The notes beneath the pieces are model-generated. The model did no database searches. It saw only the letters and a program-made list of their open reading frames with translations, and was not told where the DNA came from. Below, piece by piece: positions 46,170 through 57,509 of a stretch of 64,000 bases of DNA (positions are counted from its first letter, which is position 1; the number at the start of each line of letters is the position of its first letter). Source of the DNA: Ligula intestinalis (Eukaryota > Platyhelminthes > Cestoda > Diphyllobothriidea > Diphyllobothriidae). A program made the translations under genes and the position numbers. Location: positions 8,656,735 through 8,720,734 of the forward strand of contig JAYGXS010000006.1 in NCBI GenBank assembly GCA_036362985.1, written 5' to 3'.

Positions 46170-48200
46170 TTTTTGCTTTTCTGCATACAAATCCTTTTAA
46201 AGGCATCCATATCTGGAGTAGGTCCGCGCGCATTCCTCTACTACAAAGACTATATAATTAAGAAATGCAATGTTTGCCACTTGATAACAAGGAAATGCCA
46301 ATGGTGGAATGGTCGGATACTCCTACCAGCAGCAATTGAAGCTTCGAGATAATTATCTCTCCAATATGCGTATGGGATATGCCACATCGGCATACTACAC
46401 GGCATTAGATCTTGGATGCTACTTTACAAAGTGACTGCTCGTTGAATCAGCGTTGCCATTTTGCACATTAATAACTGCTAAGGCTAGTGTACAGTGCGCT
46501 CCAGAATTCCTCCAACATACCAACAAACGGGAGCGATGTATACTCTTTTTCTAATCGTCATTGATTCCGGGTGTGATATCGATTGTCGTGGAACCTGTTC
46601 TGAAGTAATTTCAGTCATGATAGGAAGCAGGCTCGTTAATGAGCTTCGTTTTGACGACTTACAAAAGAATGTGCTGTATGTGCTTAAGTAGCATGCATAT
46701 TTTTCATTCATTTTATCTGCCCTTATAAATTCAAATATACTTTATGGAATATGAAATCGAAAAAAATGTTCCTTGTACTCGTTTGGTAGGACGTTACGCC
46801 TTCTTTGAATTGTATACTTACAAAAATGGTATCTTTTGGTTTAAGAAATTTCTAACCATGAGCTCTTATACGATTGTGAAGTGTTCATTCATATGACGTC
46901 GTATCAATCAATGTATTAATTCTGCCTGTACTGTGTAAAGCATGTTCCAAACTTATTGCACGATTTTATGAAAATTATGCACGCAGTCTGTTATTGTTGA
47001 ATTCGAGTGTAGCATTCAGATGGTTTAAAAGTATACGGCAATCTATGAAATGTTTTAAAACCAAAGGATACCCTCCCTTTAGGTTTACAATTTAAAGGCG
47101 TTACTTTCTGCCAAACGAGTACAAGAAATATTTATTTCATTCACGTCTTCCATAAAGTATATTTGCATTCATAAAGGCGATAAAAATGAATAATAAAAAC
47201 ACATACGTTTTTTGTGTGGTCAGAAAGAAGCCTAATAAAAAGCACATATCCTATTTTGAATGTTATATATTCGGAATATACTACACGATAGTCAGTATCT
47301 CACGCCGAATAAATGCCTTTAAGCGGAAGCGTATCAATCTTTCGTATCTGTTGGCATTGTGCATGAATCCTTATGCAAACTGCAATTGAAGGGTGGTGCA
47401 ATGATATGAGTACACCCAATAATGATCCTGCTGTACAGGCAATTGTGTTGAATTACAAATAAACCTGTACAAAGCATATCCTGGACAGCATATGTTATTA
47501 AAATGACGCCATCGGAGGTATGGTTGGTTTTTTTCTTTGCTCTTTCAGCAACAGCCAAAAGAATTTTTACTTGTTGGTGGATATTCCGCATCCTACTACT
47601 CTTTAGTGTCCTTCAACCCACTAACAGTTTAAAGGCAAATTTAGTTTAAGGAGTGCACCCATATACCCCTATTCTTTGCCTTTTGTCCAACGGAAACAGT
47701 GGATATACTGATTTAGGTGATAAGGAAATAAGGTACGCAGTGAGGACATTTTGGAAGACTTAGTGCAAAGGGAAAACCTCAAGTTAAATTTTTTCCGTGG
47801 CATGTGGTAGTAAGTTGTTTCGCATATAAACTGAAAGAGTTTGCGGCGCTCCACACTGTGGACTCTGATCCAGAATAGTTACTTGGACCTCACGTAAGTT
47901 GAAGTAGATAACTTCTCAAACACAATTTCTATATTTTCAGACGTTTCGATAAACCGGAATTTTGTTAACGGGGTTTCTCCGCACAACAAGAAACGACCAT
48001 AGAGATAAGGCAAATCTAAATTCCCTAAAACAATAAAATAAAAATACACATAGCAGTTATTCAAATATATTTCACTGGCTATCCTAAATCCTAACCCCCA
48101 AATCCCTATAACAACCGTTTTCCTAGGACACAATGTTAAAACTAGGGGTACACGTGGTGCACTTTGTAAACTATTATTGCCCGTTTTCTGATTTATCCTA
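46170..48200. other. No gene recognised
   Basis: Short frames only (up to about 85 codons). Nothing could be supported. Confidence 0.5.
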
Positions 48201-48202
48201 TT

Positions 48203-48366
48203 GCCGGCAAATACAACGGGACTATAATGGACATCTCGGGCTTATTAGCTGTGTTCAGCCAGTCATGCCGAATTCAGGTGATGCAATACACAGAGTTTGA
48301 AATCGCGACCTTTCGATAAGTGGCGACCACTTAAACCGTGAGCTACGTGCCCTTTGTTGTGCCGGT
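48203..48366 (-). mobile_element. tRNA-headed SINE with hammerhead-like core (copy 3)
   Basis: On the minus strand: CCGGCACAACAAAGGG, then an A-box-like stretch GTAGCTCACGGTTTAAG, a T-arm-like CGCGATTTCAAACTC, and a body with a hammerhead-like core. It ends in ATAGTCCCGTTGTATTTG then CCGG. Terminal CCGGCA/TGCCGG-type complementarity is kept as in copies 1 and 2, although the bases differ. This copy is older or from another subfamily. It shows the family is dispersed and not only local to 26 kb. Confidence 0.6.
48205..48275 (-). ncRNA. Hammerhead-like core in SINE copy 3
   Basis: Minus strand: CTGAACA (compare CTGATGA) at 48,258-48,252, AGCT-AATA-AGCC as stem II (imperfect), CGAGA in place of GAAA, and a GTC cleavage-type triplet in ATAGTC. 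Stem I: TGG with CCG, an internal loop, then CGGC with GCCG. Both core boxes are mutated, but the outer stem I helix is preserved with different bases from copies 1 and 2. Confidence 0.4.
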
Positions 48367-48375
48367 TGAGGAGAA

Positions 48376-51300
48376 AGAGATATTGGCAGTCGTTATTGAT
48401 ATTTGATGGTGAACGTTTACCGGCCGCTAATGGAACCCACTTGACTTGGTCTCATTTCCCAGACCCTGACGCATCCGAAGACGCTAGTCGTCTAAACAGA
48501 TAGTTTTTTCAGCAAAAAAAATGTCGTTCCCATTTCCGTCGTCAACTCAGGTTAAGATACATGCAAAAAGGGCTATTTTAGGAAAAAGTAAAGATTAAGC
48601 AGACGCAACCCTGGCTCAAGAACTTTATCTAGCTAATGCAGTATCAAGGACACCGGCAGATACGCAAAATATATAGGCACGGAGTTATGATAATCATAAT
48701 ATGCAGTCACTAGACTGCCATAAGCTATTACAGAGAATTGCCGCTCCATGAATCGAGTGGTATTGCCCACTCTTGGAATAGTTGCTTAACGGTGTGCATG
48801 CTGATCGTTTTTTGCTGAACATTAATGAATCTTGTTTGGAGCACGGCCTAATTAATTTCTTAGCTGCCTGGCACATTTAAATTGGCATTGTAACATGTGT
48901 TAACCTTCGCACTTGTTTGACGACTGATTCTTTTAGCAAAAGTGAATTTGTTGCGTTGAGTATGGGTAAGAAAAATCACTCCACCTGCTTACAGTTGGGA
49001 TTCCTGTTCTTTTCATGAGCGAAGCACATTGCGTCGCACACAACTGTCCCTCTTGCGGAATTGTGATATCTTAAAAAATGACTGCTTAGCTGACACTTGT
49101 AGAGTGAGTCATGCCTTAAATGTCTCCACACTGCTGTCTTATGTTCGGAAACTTGCGACTGGAACAGTCTTTCGGCTTCTTCGATGTACCTGACTTGCCC
49201 AAAACTGTAGCAGATCCAATAAACAAGCTATATGTTCCCTACCACATCAGTGGAAGTTCTGATTAAACATATATAACTCTTCAAAATGTTGTGAATTTTC
49301 AATTTATTTCAAATTAATAGACAATCGAGTGTTAATGCGAAACATTGCAAAAGCATTTGATGCTTACAACCAGAAATCTTGTTCAAAATGTGGCATCATA
49401 AAGGGAATGAAATCGTGAGGGATTTAAACTGAAAAAAGCTCTTTTTGCAATCCTTTTCATGCACCATTTTTACATCGGAAAAGTAATCTCCAAGTTTTGG
49501 CTAACATTTTAATGGAAAAAAAATTTGCTTTCGTGTTGAGTACTTTAATTGAGACCACCAACAATGACTGAATCAGCACTTTGGATGAAAACCGAGCTGA
49601 ACAGAAAAATCTACAAGCGTATGCAGCAGAACGTGCCGATATTGCCCCCCTGTCATATTTATTTTGACGTATTACAAAGACAGCCCCTATCTGGATCACG
49701 AATGAATGATAGCAACTTTGACATAAGTCACAACCTCAAAATACTCTAGGATACTATGAACCTTCATTGGTTTGGAATTTGTCTGAGGAAGATAGCTGTT
49801 TTAATGACAGATAGTGACTTTGAGCGTAGATTAAAAAAGAACAAATGTCTCTATTTTTTCTTTGATATTAATTTGGAAGAATGTAACATGCACATATTTG
49901 CATCAACTGAAAATCTAAAAAAATTGTTTTAAAGAGGTTACATGTCGAACAACAGTATCACTTACTCTAGAGCACAAAATACTTCAATTTAACTTTTCCA
50001 CGTTCTCTTTGCTCGTCAATGGACATCGATGTTTTGGCCTTCTTCCTGAGAACTAATGTGGAAAAAAATCATGTCTTTGGTAAAAGCTTTAAAACGAACG
50101 TCGCATTTTAAAAATTGTGATAAAAACGTCAAAATGTGTCGGGATTTATGGCAGAAAGGCTTGCTTACATTGGAAATCGTGAAAAGTTAAAGGTCGATGA
50201 GAACCTTATTGCCATCTTTTACTTTGAATATCTGTAAATAAATTTGATCAAAATGATTTTATTTAAACAAGGCGAATATCACAAACTGAGCAGATGTATT
50301 GACGTCACCCAATTTCGTGACCTCTAATTCATCTGCAAACGGTCATTACTTGTTAATTTAGTAAATAAACTGTCCTATAAAGAGGGTAGCTTTATAGATA
50401 AAAAGGGTGGGAAACATAAGTCAAAAATGTAGGTGCCCAGTGAGCAGTGGAGAAAGAGGCACGTAATTATCTCAGTAAGCCGGTTCAGGTGACAGTGAAA
50501 GCTTGTGAAAAGTTATTAAAGAGGGGGGCAATTTACGGGGCACTCCACAGGTTTTCATTGTTACCTGAACTGCCTTCATGTAATAGTATCATTTCCCGCC
50601 TATAGCCCTTACTATGCACCCACATTCTTCACTTACTTTTCCACACTATATCACCTGACAATTAATATTGCATAAATTGGTCAAAATGTTGATATTTTTC
50701 GAGATTCTGGAATTTGAGGCTTCTTAAATACAGGTAGCTCCCCTAAACAAACAATGTTCACCACTTTGCACAAGTAAGAACCTAAACCGTAGAATGGATA
50801 AGGTTACTCTGGTATTGGTAGTCTGCGTAACAAAAAGGTTTATAAAATTGCGACTCCTGCAAATACACACCTCAATATTTAATTACAACAAGGAATTCAA
50901 ATGCTTGCTCTTGCTTTGCGTGTTTTTGTACTAATTGTTTTCTAGATGGTGTACTACGTGCAAAACTCAACTAACATAAAAACTTCTCAAAGGATACCGA
51001 TTTGTGATGACGAAACAGGACCTGCTGTGTCGGAGTCATTCGGCCTTGCTAAAGGTTACAGTTGTGCAATTCATACCTTAAAACACAATGCCTACTTAGT
51101 TTTTTTCGACGAAATGGAAGCCTTTTTGTAAAAATCGAGCAACATGCAAGAACCTACGGGGGAACCACATACGTGTGTATACAGATTATTTGAAGTATGC
51201 TTGCTTACGTGTAAATGGTGCATGCGTCCTGAACATGGAAAGCACATGTTTATGTTCCCAACATGTAGTTTTATCACCTTCTTTGGAAAGCTGCATTGAT

Positions 51301-51990
51301 AGCAAATTACTAGCATTTTGGTCCAAGTCTTTGAGTCTAGCAAAAGTCTATATAATACCACATGCGGGCAATATCCTGCAATACCGATTTCGCCAGACAT
51401 CGACAAGGAATATTTAAACGCTCATGATTTATGAAACAAGACAAATAACACTTTGTCATTATGTGTTTATTATTTTGCATGCCAAGAGATCGAAGTTGCC
51501 ATTGAACAGTTTTTTTAAAAACATTGCCAAAAATTCATGTTTGCACATCCATTCTAGTTCATGAGCAATAAAATCGAATACAAGTATGCGATTGCTCTGA
51601 TATGTAAAAAGACATGCGGAGAAACTGCAAAAATCCAACAATCTCATGATAATTTTTAAGATTTTAAAATACACTTTTTAATGGGTAAGTTTTCCTATAT
51701 TTGTACTATAGAAATACAACGTGCACAATAATAACAATTTAGAAGTTGCTTTTGCTGGTCTGTGCCCACTCCTCTTTGCTATTTGCATGTGTGAAGGTAC
51801 ACTTTAAAGTATGAAAATATAACGTTAATGTCACTAGTAAAAGTAAGTACGATCATTTGTGGTATCCGTATTTTCCAGAACAATTGAGCTCCCTATTTGG
51901 CTTCAACGTTTATACAGTTGCTTTGCGTCGATATCCCCCACGTTAATGCCATAGTAAAACGTTTTAAACAATGTTTCTTATTAGCAAAGG
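48376..51990. other. No gene recognised
   Basis: Frames up to about 104 codons occur but show nothing I can place. One on the plus strand at 49,549-49,749 (TESALWMKTELNRKIYKRMQ) is polar and protein-like, but unidentified. Confidence 0.4.
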
Positions 51991-52224
51991 CTCACCAATT
52001 GATTGACCACGTATCTTTCATCGACGTCTGCCGCTGATATTCATTATTTTTGCGGATGTGTCCAAAAATATGACCCAAGTGCCACTTTGCGTGACAAAAA
52101 ATGTCCACGCACTCACTACGTCGGTAAATGTTTTCTGGTAACGTTTAATTGTGAGTATAATTTCTTTAAATCGCCTTATATGCAGGGAACTTCCGAAGCA
52201 ATCTTCGGACTATTATATTCCTTC

Positions 52225-52792
52225 GATATCCACTTCATGCACAGGCCAGCATCGTCATTACGCGCCGCGCTATCGCTTATAAATTATCGTATGGTTAACG
52301 AAGAGCAATCAAATATGGTTCATCGCACACCGTTTGCAGATTGCTCTTGCGCGTATAGTGGTCACACACACACACACGTCGACTCCTTGGTACCCATATC
52401 GAGGGACAGCAATTAGCTGTCTGTCAAAAGGGCCCCTGTCCCTCGTCTTCGCACACGCAATCGAGTGCGACCACGAATTTAGTGGGGTTGGCAAGGAAAT
52501 AGTTGCCATGGCAAACACAAAAGCAGCCCGAGAATTTGTCCAGGCTGGGTGCTCTACGGTGGGTAGTATCAACCGGTACGTCGACTTATGCAACCAAAAC
52601 AGTAGCTTAAGGTCAAGACTTATCGTCCGCCGTCCTTATCACACATCTTCGACCGCTTACTCTGTCACCCCATCATCTACCACCCATCACCCGTCCTTCC
52701 CCTTCCAGCCGCACGCCGACCACAAAAAAGCAATGACTCGTCTCACACGCAACTACTCTAGCTGTTCAGGATGCTTTAACTATCTAGCGTAA
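52225..52792 (+). pseudogene. Frameshifted PLE endonuclease (GIY-YIG) region and C-terminus (family 2)
   Basis: In frame 1, the RT-to-endonuclease linker is visible as RPASSLRAALS, then VNEEQSNMVHRTPFADC and CSCAYSG. This is the CxDCxCxYxG start of a PLE GIY-YIG domain, with the YVG step reading YSG. A CACACA tract follows and the frame is lost. QQLAV-type residues appear in frame 3, then frame 2 resumes with GPLSLVFAHAIECDHEFSG, VAMANTKAAREFVQAG and VGSINRYVDLCNQNSSLRSRL. These match the H-x-FxWD, NTKRAREFLEAW and SINRHVDL segments of PLE tails as I know them. The frame stops at 52,790-52,792. At least two frameshifts break the ORF, and the RT is not visible upstream of 52,225. The family differs from copies A-E. 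Confidence 0.75.
52363..52378. repeat. CA microsatellite inside PLE relic
   Basis: A CACACACACACACA tract sits exactly where the GIY-YIG frame breaks, so slippage expansion is a likely cause of the frameshift. Confidence 0.6.
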
Positions 52793-52821
52793 CCGTACAT
52801 TCTTACTTAATTTTATTTCGT

Positions 52822-52875
52822 CTGACGAAGGACCGGTGTCACCACCTCAGAAATTATCATGTACGTTTTGATTTT
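52822..52875 (+). ncRNA. Hammerhead-like motif after PLE family 2 ORF
   Basis: CTGACGA exact (52,822-52,828), AGG paired with CCT across a partly paired GGT/ACC hairpin (52,829-52,847), two unpaired bases, GAAA exact (52,850-52,853), then TTATC. It lies 30 bp after the stop codon, where PLE terminal repeats carry hammerheads. Stem II has a small irregularity. Both core boxes fit consensus. Stem I pairing (CGT/ACG) is uncertain. Confidence 0.5.
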
Positions 52876-52879
52876 CCCA

Positions 52880-53935
52880 GAGAACTGCTTCTGTTCCTCA
52901 TATTTTAATGTGACAGAATATACTTTTAGGAAATTGAGTAAAAATGTTGCATGAGTAAGTTTCATCTACTTGTAAAAGACTTTTGTACTGTTGTGACAAC
53001 TATTTTCACGTTTTTGAACTTTTTGCGATTGGCAAAATTATTTGCGCATCGACCTGCAATACCCATTTGCGTTTTCATATGCCGTGAGGTCGTTCTTTAT
53101 TTTGGGTCTTTTTATTGATGTGGTCGCGTTAACAGCAGTAGGTTATGTTTCGTTGAGTTAGATATACTTTATTTGTTAGATTAAATGTATTAAATAGATT
53201 CAGGAAAAACAATGTACAGCGTCAAAGGAACAATATTTTTTTAATTGGCAATATTATCAACCACACACTTATTCCGCTGTTGATATAAGATGAATGATCT
53301 CAAGAATGCCACTAATAAGCCTTCAAGATGGAGACAGATACTTGTTGCAACCTTTTCAATTTGCCTTTGTTCCTTTTCTGTATAGTAGGTTACATTTGTC
53401 GAATGACTAGCTGTCTTACCAAGCGGATCTGAGACCACCATCCTGGTAAGCTCATCTGAGGCAAGGTAAAATCTTCCTCTGATGAAATCTTGACTGATTT
53501 CAACCAATCAATCAAAGTCAACTTTAAATTCCCCACGAAGTATTTCAAGTTTCTGAATCAACAAATATTTGTGACAGCAGGGCGATTTTTATGGCGCTCT
53601 AACCAAATTGTATGCGTGCAGAAGGTGTCTATACAGGCACTTGAGTTTCTTTGGCCGACAAAAAAGGCAGCGAGGGTATTAACATCTCTTGGCACGTCGT
53701 GATTTCGTTGATGAAACAGAAACGTCAACTTATGGTCAGACACATTTCATTTCTTACCCTCCTTTGGCCCTTTATTTGACCAGCATACACTTTTTACTCT
53801 CTGAACACCCTCAAGTATCCTTCTCATGTAATTGCCGGCAGCATGGGAGTTGGCGTCTTTCCTCTTCAACGCTGGTGCATGCTTGGCCATTTGCGTCCGG
53901 AGTTATATCCCAGTTTTTCGACGTATTTCCTTTGT
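52880..53935. other. Possible exon-like frames, unrecognised
   Basis: Two minus-strand frames, 53,241-53,507 (about 88 codons; VEISQDFIRGRFYLASDEL, EKEQRQIEKVATSICLHLEG) and 53,558-53,743 (about 61 codons), are polar and less AT-rich than their surroundings. They are separated by stops. I cannot name a family. They could be remains of a mobile element next to the solo PLE repeat at 54 kb, or exons. Confidence 0.25.
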
Positions 53936-54165
53936 CCACAACTGCAACAAATCCGGTAAACTATTCCACCGCACCAACTTAGTTCCTTAACGGTGACTGT
54001 AGGAGCGCATAATTATAGTTCGCACGCGCATGACTGCTAAGAAATATAAATACCGTGCAGTCTGTGCATGTATCATCCTTGTCCACGCATTTCTCCGACA
54101 CGTCTCGACAGAATCCGAAACGTCAAGAAAATAAAGCTCTTGTTCCAGTGATCACATCTTCTCAT
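53935..54165 (+). mobile_element. Solo PLE terminal repeat (copy E)
   Basis: A plus-oriented pseudo-LTR. ACCGCACCAACTTAG-type coding-tail remnant, AATTATAGTTCGCACGCGCA, the TATA-like ATATAAATACCGTG (54,044-54,057), then CCGAAACGTCAAG and the TTGTTCCAGTGATCACATCTTC edge. The hammerhead-like stem II is deleted compared with copies B and D (only CCGAAACGTC is kept). No inverted partner is present. Confidence 0.65.
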
Positions 54166-54169
54166 TTCT

Positions 54170-55865
54170 CTTAGTGGCTGATGAGCATGCATAAATGAGT
54201 GTCATTTCCCCCATACTTACTGCTCACTAGCTGCTTAAACTTTGATTTTCTACTCTCCTGTATATAATTGTAACTGCCTGTTGTTCCATTATTGCCAAAA
54301 TGGGATGTAAGAACTTACAAATGTGACATATTTTGTCAAATGAGGAATTGGGACACGCGTGTGTTAAACATCGGCCAAAATATTTAGTAGAATAGAAGCC
54401 AACCGTCCAAACTATAATAAGAAATAGCAATAACCCTGTGGAAAGATTGCAAGTCAAAAAGGCAAAACTTCCTGTCATCTAGAAAACCAGTGACTTCTAA
54501 GAGATTAGATAACAAAGGCGAAGACCCTAGAATAGGAATTTCCGGCGAAGGGCAAAACAAGCTCTGTCAAACCCGTTGCATTAAGGGCAAAAGCACCACC
54601 CAAACAACTAAGTCGGCTGTAGAAGTACATTTTTGTTTACCACTGTCCAATAACATCAAGTAAGACGGAAACGTTACTACTTCTGCCGCTGTCATTTTGG
54701 GTTACTACACTTTTTAACTATCCATTGTTATTCTTCTGCTGGTAGAGAATATTAGCGTTATTCTGCTTCCAACCAAAAATATTTCTTCCTGCCCTAGTGT
54801 AAGGCCTAGTTAGTATGCGTCCCTCCCGCTGGTTGTAAACAACCTTACTCAAACAACCAATGTATTGTATCATTTAAAAGCCGTTTGCGCTCTAAGCGTA
54901 TGGTCCTCCAATTATTGGCATATTTTGCATCATCCCTGCCAGTTAATTTTTCAATTTTTAGCCATTTTACAAGTTCTATCGGACCTGGTTCAGCTAATGA
55001 ACATTAACTTTTTGCAGTTCGTCAACTGCAGATTATCAACAGTTAAAAATGAATACAACTATTTGCAAATCCTCATAAGGAGTTTTGTAGCACAGATTAA
55101 ATTCTTTGGATTACTAAGCCTACTGGATACTGCAACTTATCCTCTGCACTGGGTTTTCTCATAGGATTGTGCGGTTTTCAAAATTTTAAACTTTTATTAT
55201 GCTGTCTTTTGGTTCAGATAGTAATTTGCCGTTTTATGGCTGCAGACTAGCAGTTTCACGTTTTGTTTATCCATTTTTATTTGAATTATTTTTTCTGTTT
55301 TTGACAAATCAAGGAAAATAGGAATATGGTTGAGAGAAATTCAATACTTTTTGAGGTTTCTTTTAATTCGAATTTCATGGAGAATTCAAAACAGCGGGGG
55401 CTGTCCGAAAAATATGCTCTGTCAAGGGGAACAATTCAATAACTGCACGAAAAGCTCAGAAATGGTTTGCCAGTTTCAAAAAAGCTGATTGCATAATGAC
55501 GTGCTGTATGCTCTGAACGGAATTTGGGATTATATTAATTTTTAATCCAAGTAGACTTCCGCCAAATGCACATAAAAACGGGCAGACGGATGCAATGTAT
55601 CTTATCACCAATAGCTTGATATCCGCAATTGAGGAAAACTGTCAAAATGCGTGATTCTTGGGCTCTATGCATATAGATTGAAGGCAAAATGATTTGTCAT
55701 ATAATCCTTTTTACCAGCTTGACATTGACTCGTTTCTTAAAAACTTTAAACCCCTTTTTTGATCTCATGGTTATAAACGAAGAAAAATGTTATTTGACTG
55801 TGAATTTTGAACAGGGGAAGGAATGGCGAAGCCCTGACAGACAAGCACCACCTTGAATGCAGCCT
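54170..55865. other. No gene recognised
   Basis: Frames to about 99 codons with no recognisable content. Nothing could be supported. Confidence 0.45.
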
Positions 55866-55869
55866 GATA

Positions 55870-56275
55870 GTTATCCTTGCAAGACGATGCCGTTTGTCTG
55901 GTGGAATATGAACGGATGACCATTAAAAAGAGCACAAACTAGTGGCCGTTAGGAGACTAGACCCAAACTCGCAATTTGCAACACATATCGCAGAGGCTGG
56001 CCACAATTTTGATCTTTAAGGAGCTGATGAACCTCAACAGCCGAAAGTCTGATGCTGAACACATGGTACTCAGATGCAAACTCTGTTAATAGGCATCAAG
56101 GCCTTCGCGTGGCCTACACACTATTGTGTCATTACGTTGGACAATGACAGAATAAATCCAAACCGAACTTCACAATGGCAAGCGAAACGGATTCCACAAA
56201 GAACCGGCCGGAAGAGGAGGTGGGGTAGTTCAGGACAGTAAACCCATCGTCAGGTCTTCGAAACGTCTTATTCCT
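55870..56275 (+). pseudogene. Multiply frameshifted PLE GIY-YIG and C-terminal relic (family 3)
   Basis: Pieces of a GIY-YIG module lie in different plus-strand frames in the right order. YPCKT and DDAVCLVE correspond to the C..C..YVGE start. EHKLVAVRRLDPNSQFATHI then AEAGHNFD (55,935-56,012) is the helix with conserved E-H and the later H. NSRKSD and LNTWYSDANSVNRHQGLRVA (56,040-56,110) is the LEAWYS-SINRH tail. A TTCGAAACGTC string near 56,257-56,267 is the place where a terminal-repeat hammerhead would be, but no complete core precedes it. Stops and frameshifts make it clearly dead. Sequence differs from the other PLE relics, so it is a separate family or a very old copy. Confidence 0.7.
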
Positions 56276-56279
56276 TGCC

Positions 56280-56690
56280 TATGAAAATGCCTGAAACGAG
56301 AATTTCTTCATTTATTCATGGAGGGAGTTCTTTATTAAGAATGGCTTTAAAGGAAGAAGACAATTAACGTCAGACTTTAAAGTCAATAGCTATGCAGACA
56401 TCATAAATTTGAAGACAGCCTATGTAGCAGAATTTAATGGCACCAAAAACATCGCGAGCGCTCATCAGCCGCTTCCTCTCGCTGCATAAACAGAATAACG
56501 AATGATAAATAACAGAATTGAATTCATACAAAAAAAATCGATCCAAAACATCAAGGTCACTTGAGTTAGCTAAGGGACAATCAATAAAGAAAGAATTCAA
56601 ACATTGTGCGCAACAAAAAATTCAGTAAAAACGTCTAAGGCAAAAACATATAAGGCAAAAAGGTGGGAAGGGGGTGGGTAAACAGGGAGC
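56280..56690. other. Spacer between oppositely oriented PLE relics
   Basis: No gene. It lies between the 3' ends of a plus-strand and a minus-strand PLE relic, so it may include both 3' flanks. The G-rich stretch at 56,662-56,680 (GGTGGGAAGGGGGTGGGTAA) borders the minus-strand ORF end. Confidence 0.4.
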
Positions 56691-56695
56691 CGGAG

Positions 56696-57247
56696 CTACC
56701 ATGGCAGGGTTAGGTTCACCACATGCTCCTGTTGTTTATATAGGTCCGGTTTAAACCGCCTTATGTATGCTGCCTCCAGGTAGCGTAAGATACGAGTCGT
56801 TCGTGCCCGAACAAGTACTCGGAAGGATGATTTAGGGTCAACAGAATGACCCATATTCAATAGGTGTTCAGTGATAGAAGAACGGGGAGCCTTATTCTCC
56901 TGTCTTAATAACCAACTCGGCAAATGCTCGTTTGCTCTGGCTGCCAATTGCCGTTGTGTTCGTCCTATGTACTTGCATGGGCAAGGGCATGTAAATTGGT
57001 AAACAACATTAGAAGTGGCGTACAACGGCAAGGCATCCTTTGCAGTTGGAATCGGAAGGGTCTTCACCGAGTTGCAAAATACAAGCTCAGCTGCAAAATA
57101 GTTCCATTTAATGGTATTGCTTAAACGTCCCATGATGGTGTTTAGGGTGTTGTCTCCCTTAAATGGCAAGGAAATGAAAACAAGCGTTTTTGGAGCTGAT
57201 TGTTTTATAACCTTTTGCCGTAAGGATTTGCTTTTAATATGAGCAAA
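56696..57247 (-). pseudogene. PLE GIY-YIG endonuclease domain, unbroken 3' part (family 4)
   Basis: Minus-strand frame of about 183 codons, open from after a TGA at 57,248-57,250 to the stop at 56,696. In order: the RT-EN linker with PKTLVFISLPFKGD, then NVVYQFTCPCPCKYIGRT, which is the paired-cysteine GIY-YIG start with the YIG step, R in RQLAAR, the E-H of ANEHLPSWL, ITEHLLNMGHSVD, then the catalytic-type glutamate in LRYLEAAYIRRFKP and the LTLPW end. This endonuclease nicks DNA to prime reverse transcription in PLEs. Length and motifs fit an intact domain. RT coding is missing upstream. Its end motif differs from families 1-3. It could still encode a folded domain, but no promoter or start is visible. 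Confidence 0.85.
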
Positions 57248-57322
57248 TCAACAAAAACTTCCGAATTCCCGAAACTATGTCATAATATGATGAAATCTGT
57301 ATTATCTAGTACCCGCACGACT

Positions 57323-57508
57323 TTATAAGATAACACGATTTGCTTTTTCTAATCTAGCATATAAAAATGTAAACTGTTCGGTTTTGATGGAACTTTCTGA
57401 GGCTTTAGACATTCCGGAACTTTCAATACTTTGAAGTATAAATCCACGTAAATCGATTATGTGTTCACATAAAACTTTAAAACGTCGACGCTCATCAACG
57501 GTCTGCAA
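57323..57508 (-). other. Unrecognised helical open frame upstream of the PLE domain
   Basis: A 61-codon frame, polar and likely helical (RRRFKVLCEHIIDLRGFILQ, then FTFLYARLEKANRVIL). It lies 5' of the family 4 PLE domain on the same strand, separated by stops. It might be another part of that element brought close by an internal deletion of the RT, or chance. No function is assigned. Confidence 0.25.
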
Positions 57509-57509
57509 A

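Noticed and set aside
47936..47960. CAGACGTTTCGATAAACCGG, reminiscent of the CGAAACGTC motif
   Set aside because: No first core box or stem around it and no terminal-repeat landmarks.
52003..52220. Start of the 137-codon frame before the PLE relic
   Set aside because: Only the part from about 52,225 shows PLE motifs; the earlier residues match nothing I know and may be chance extension.
53707..53730. TTGATGAAACAGAAACGTC resembling a hammerhead without stem II
   Set aside because: No stem II, no pairing stem I and no PLE coding directly before it; likely chance.
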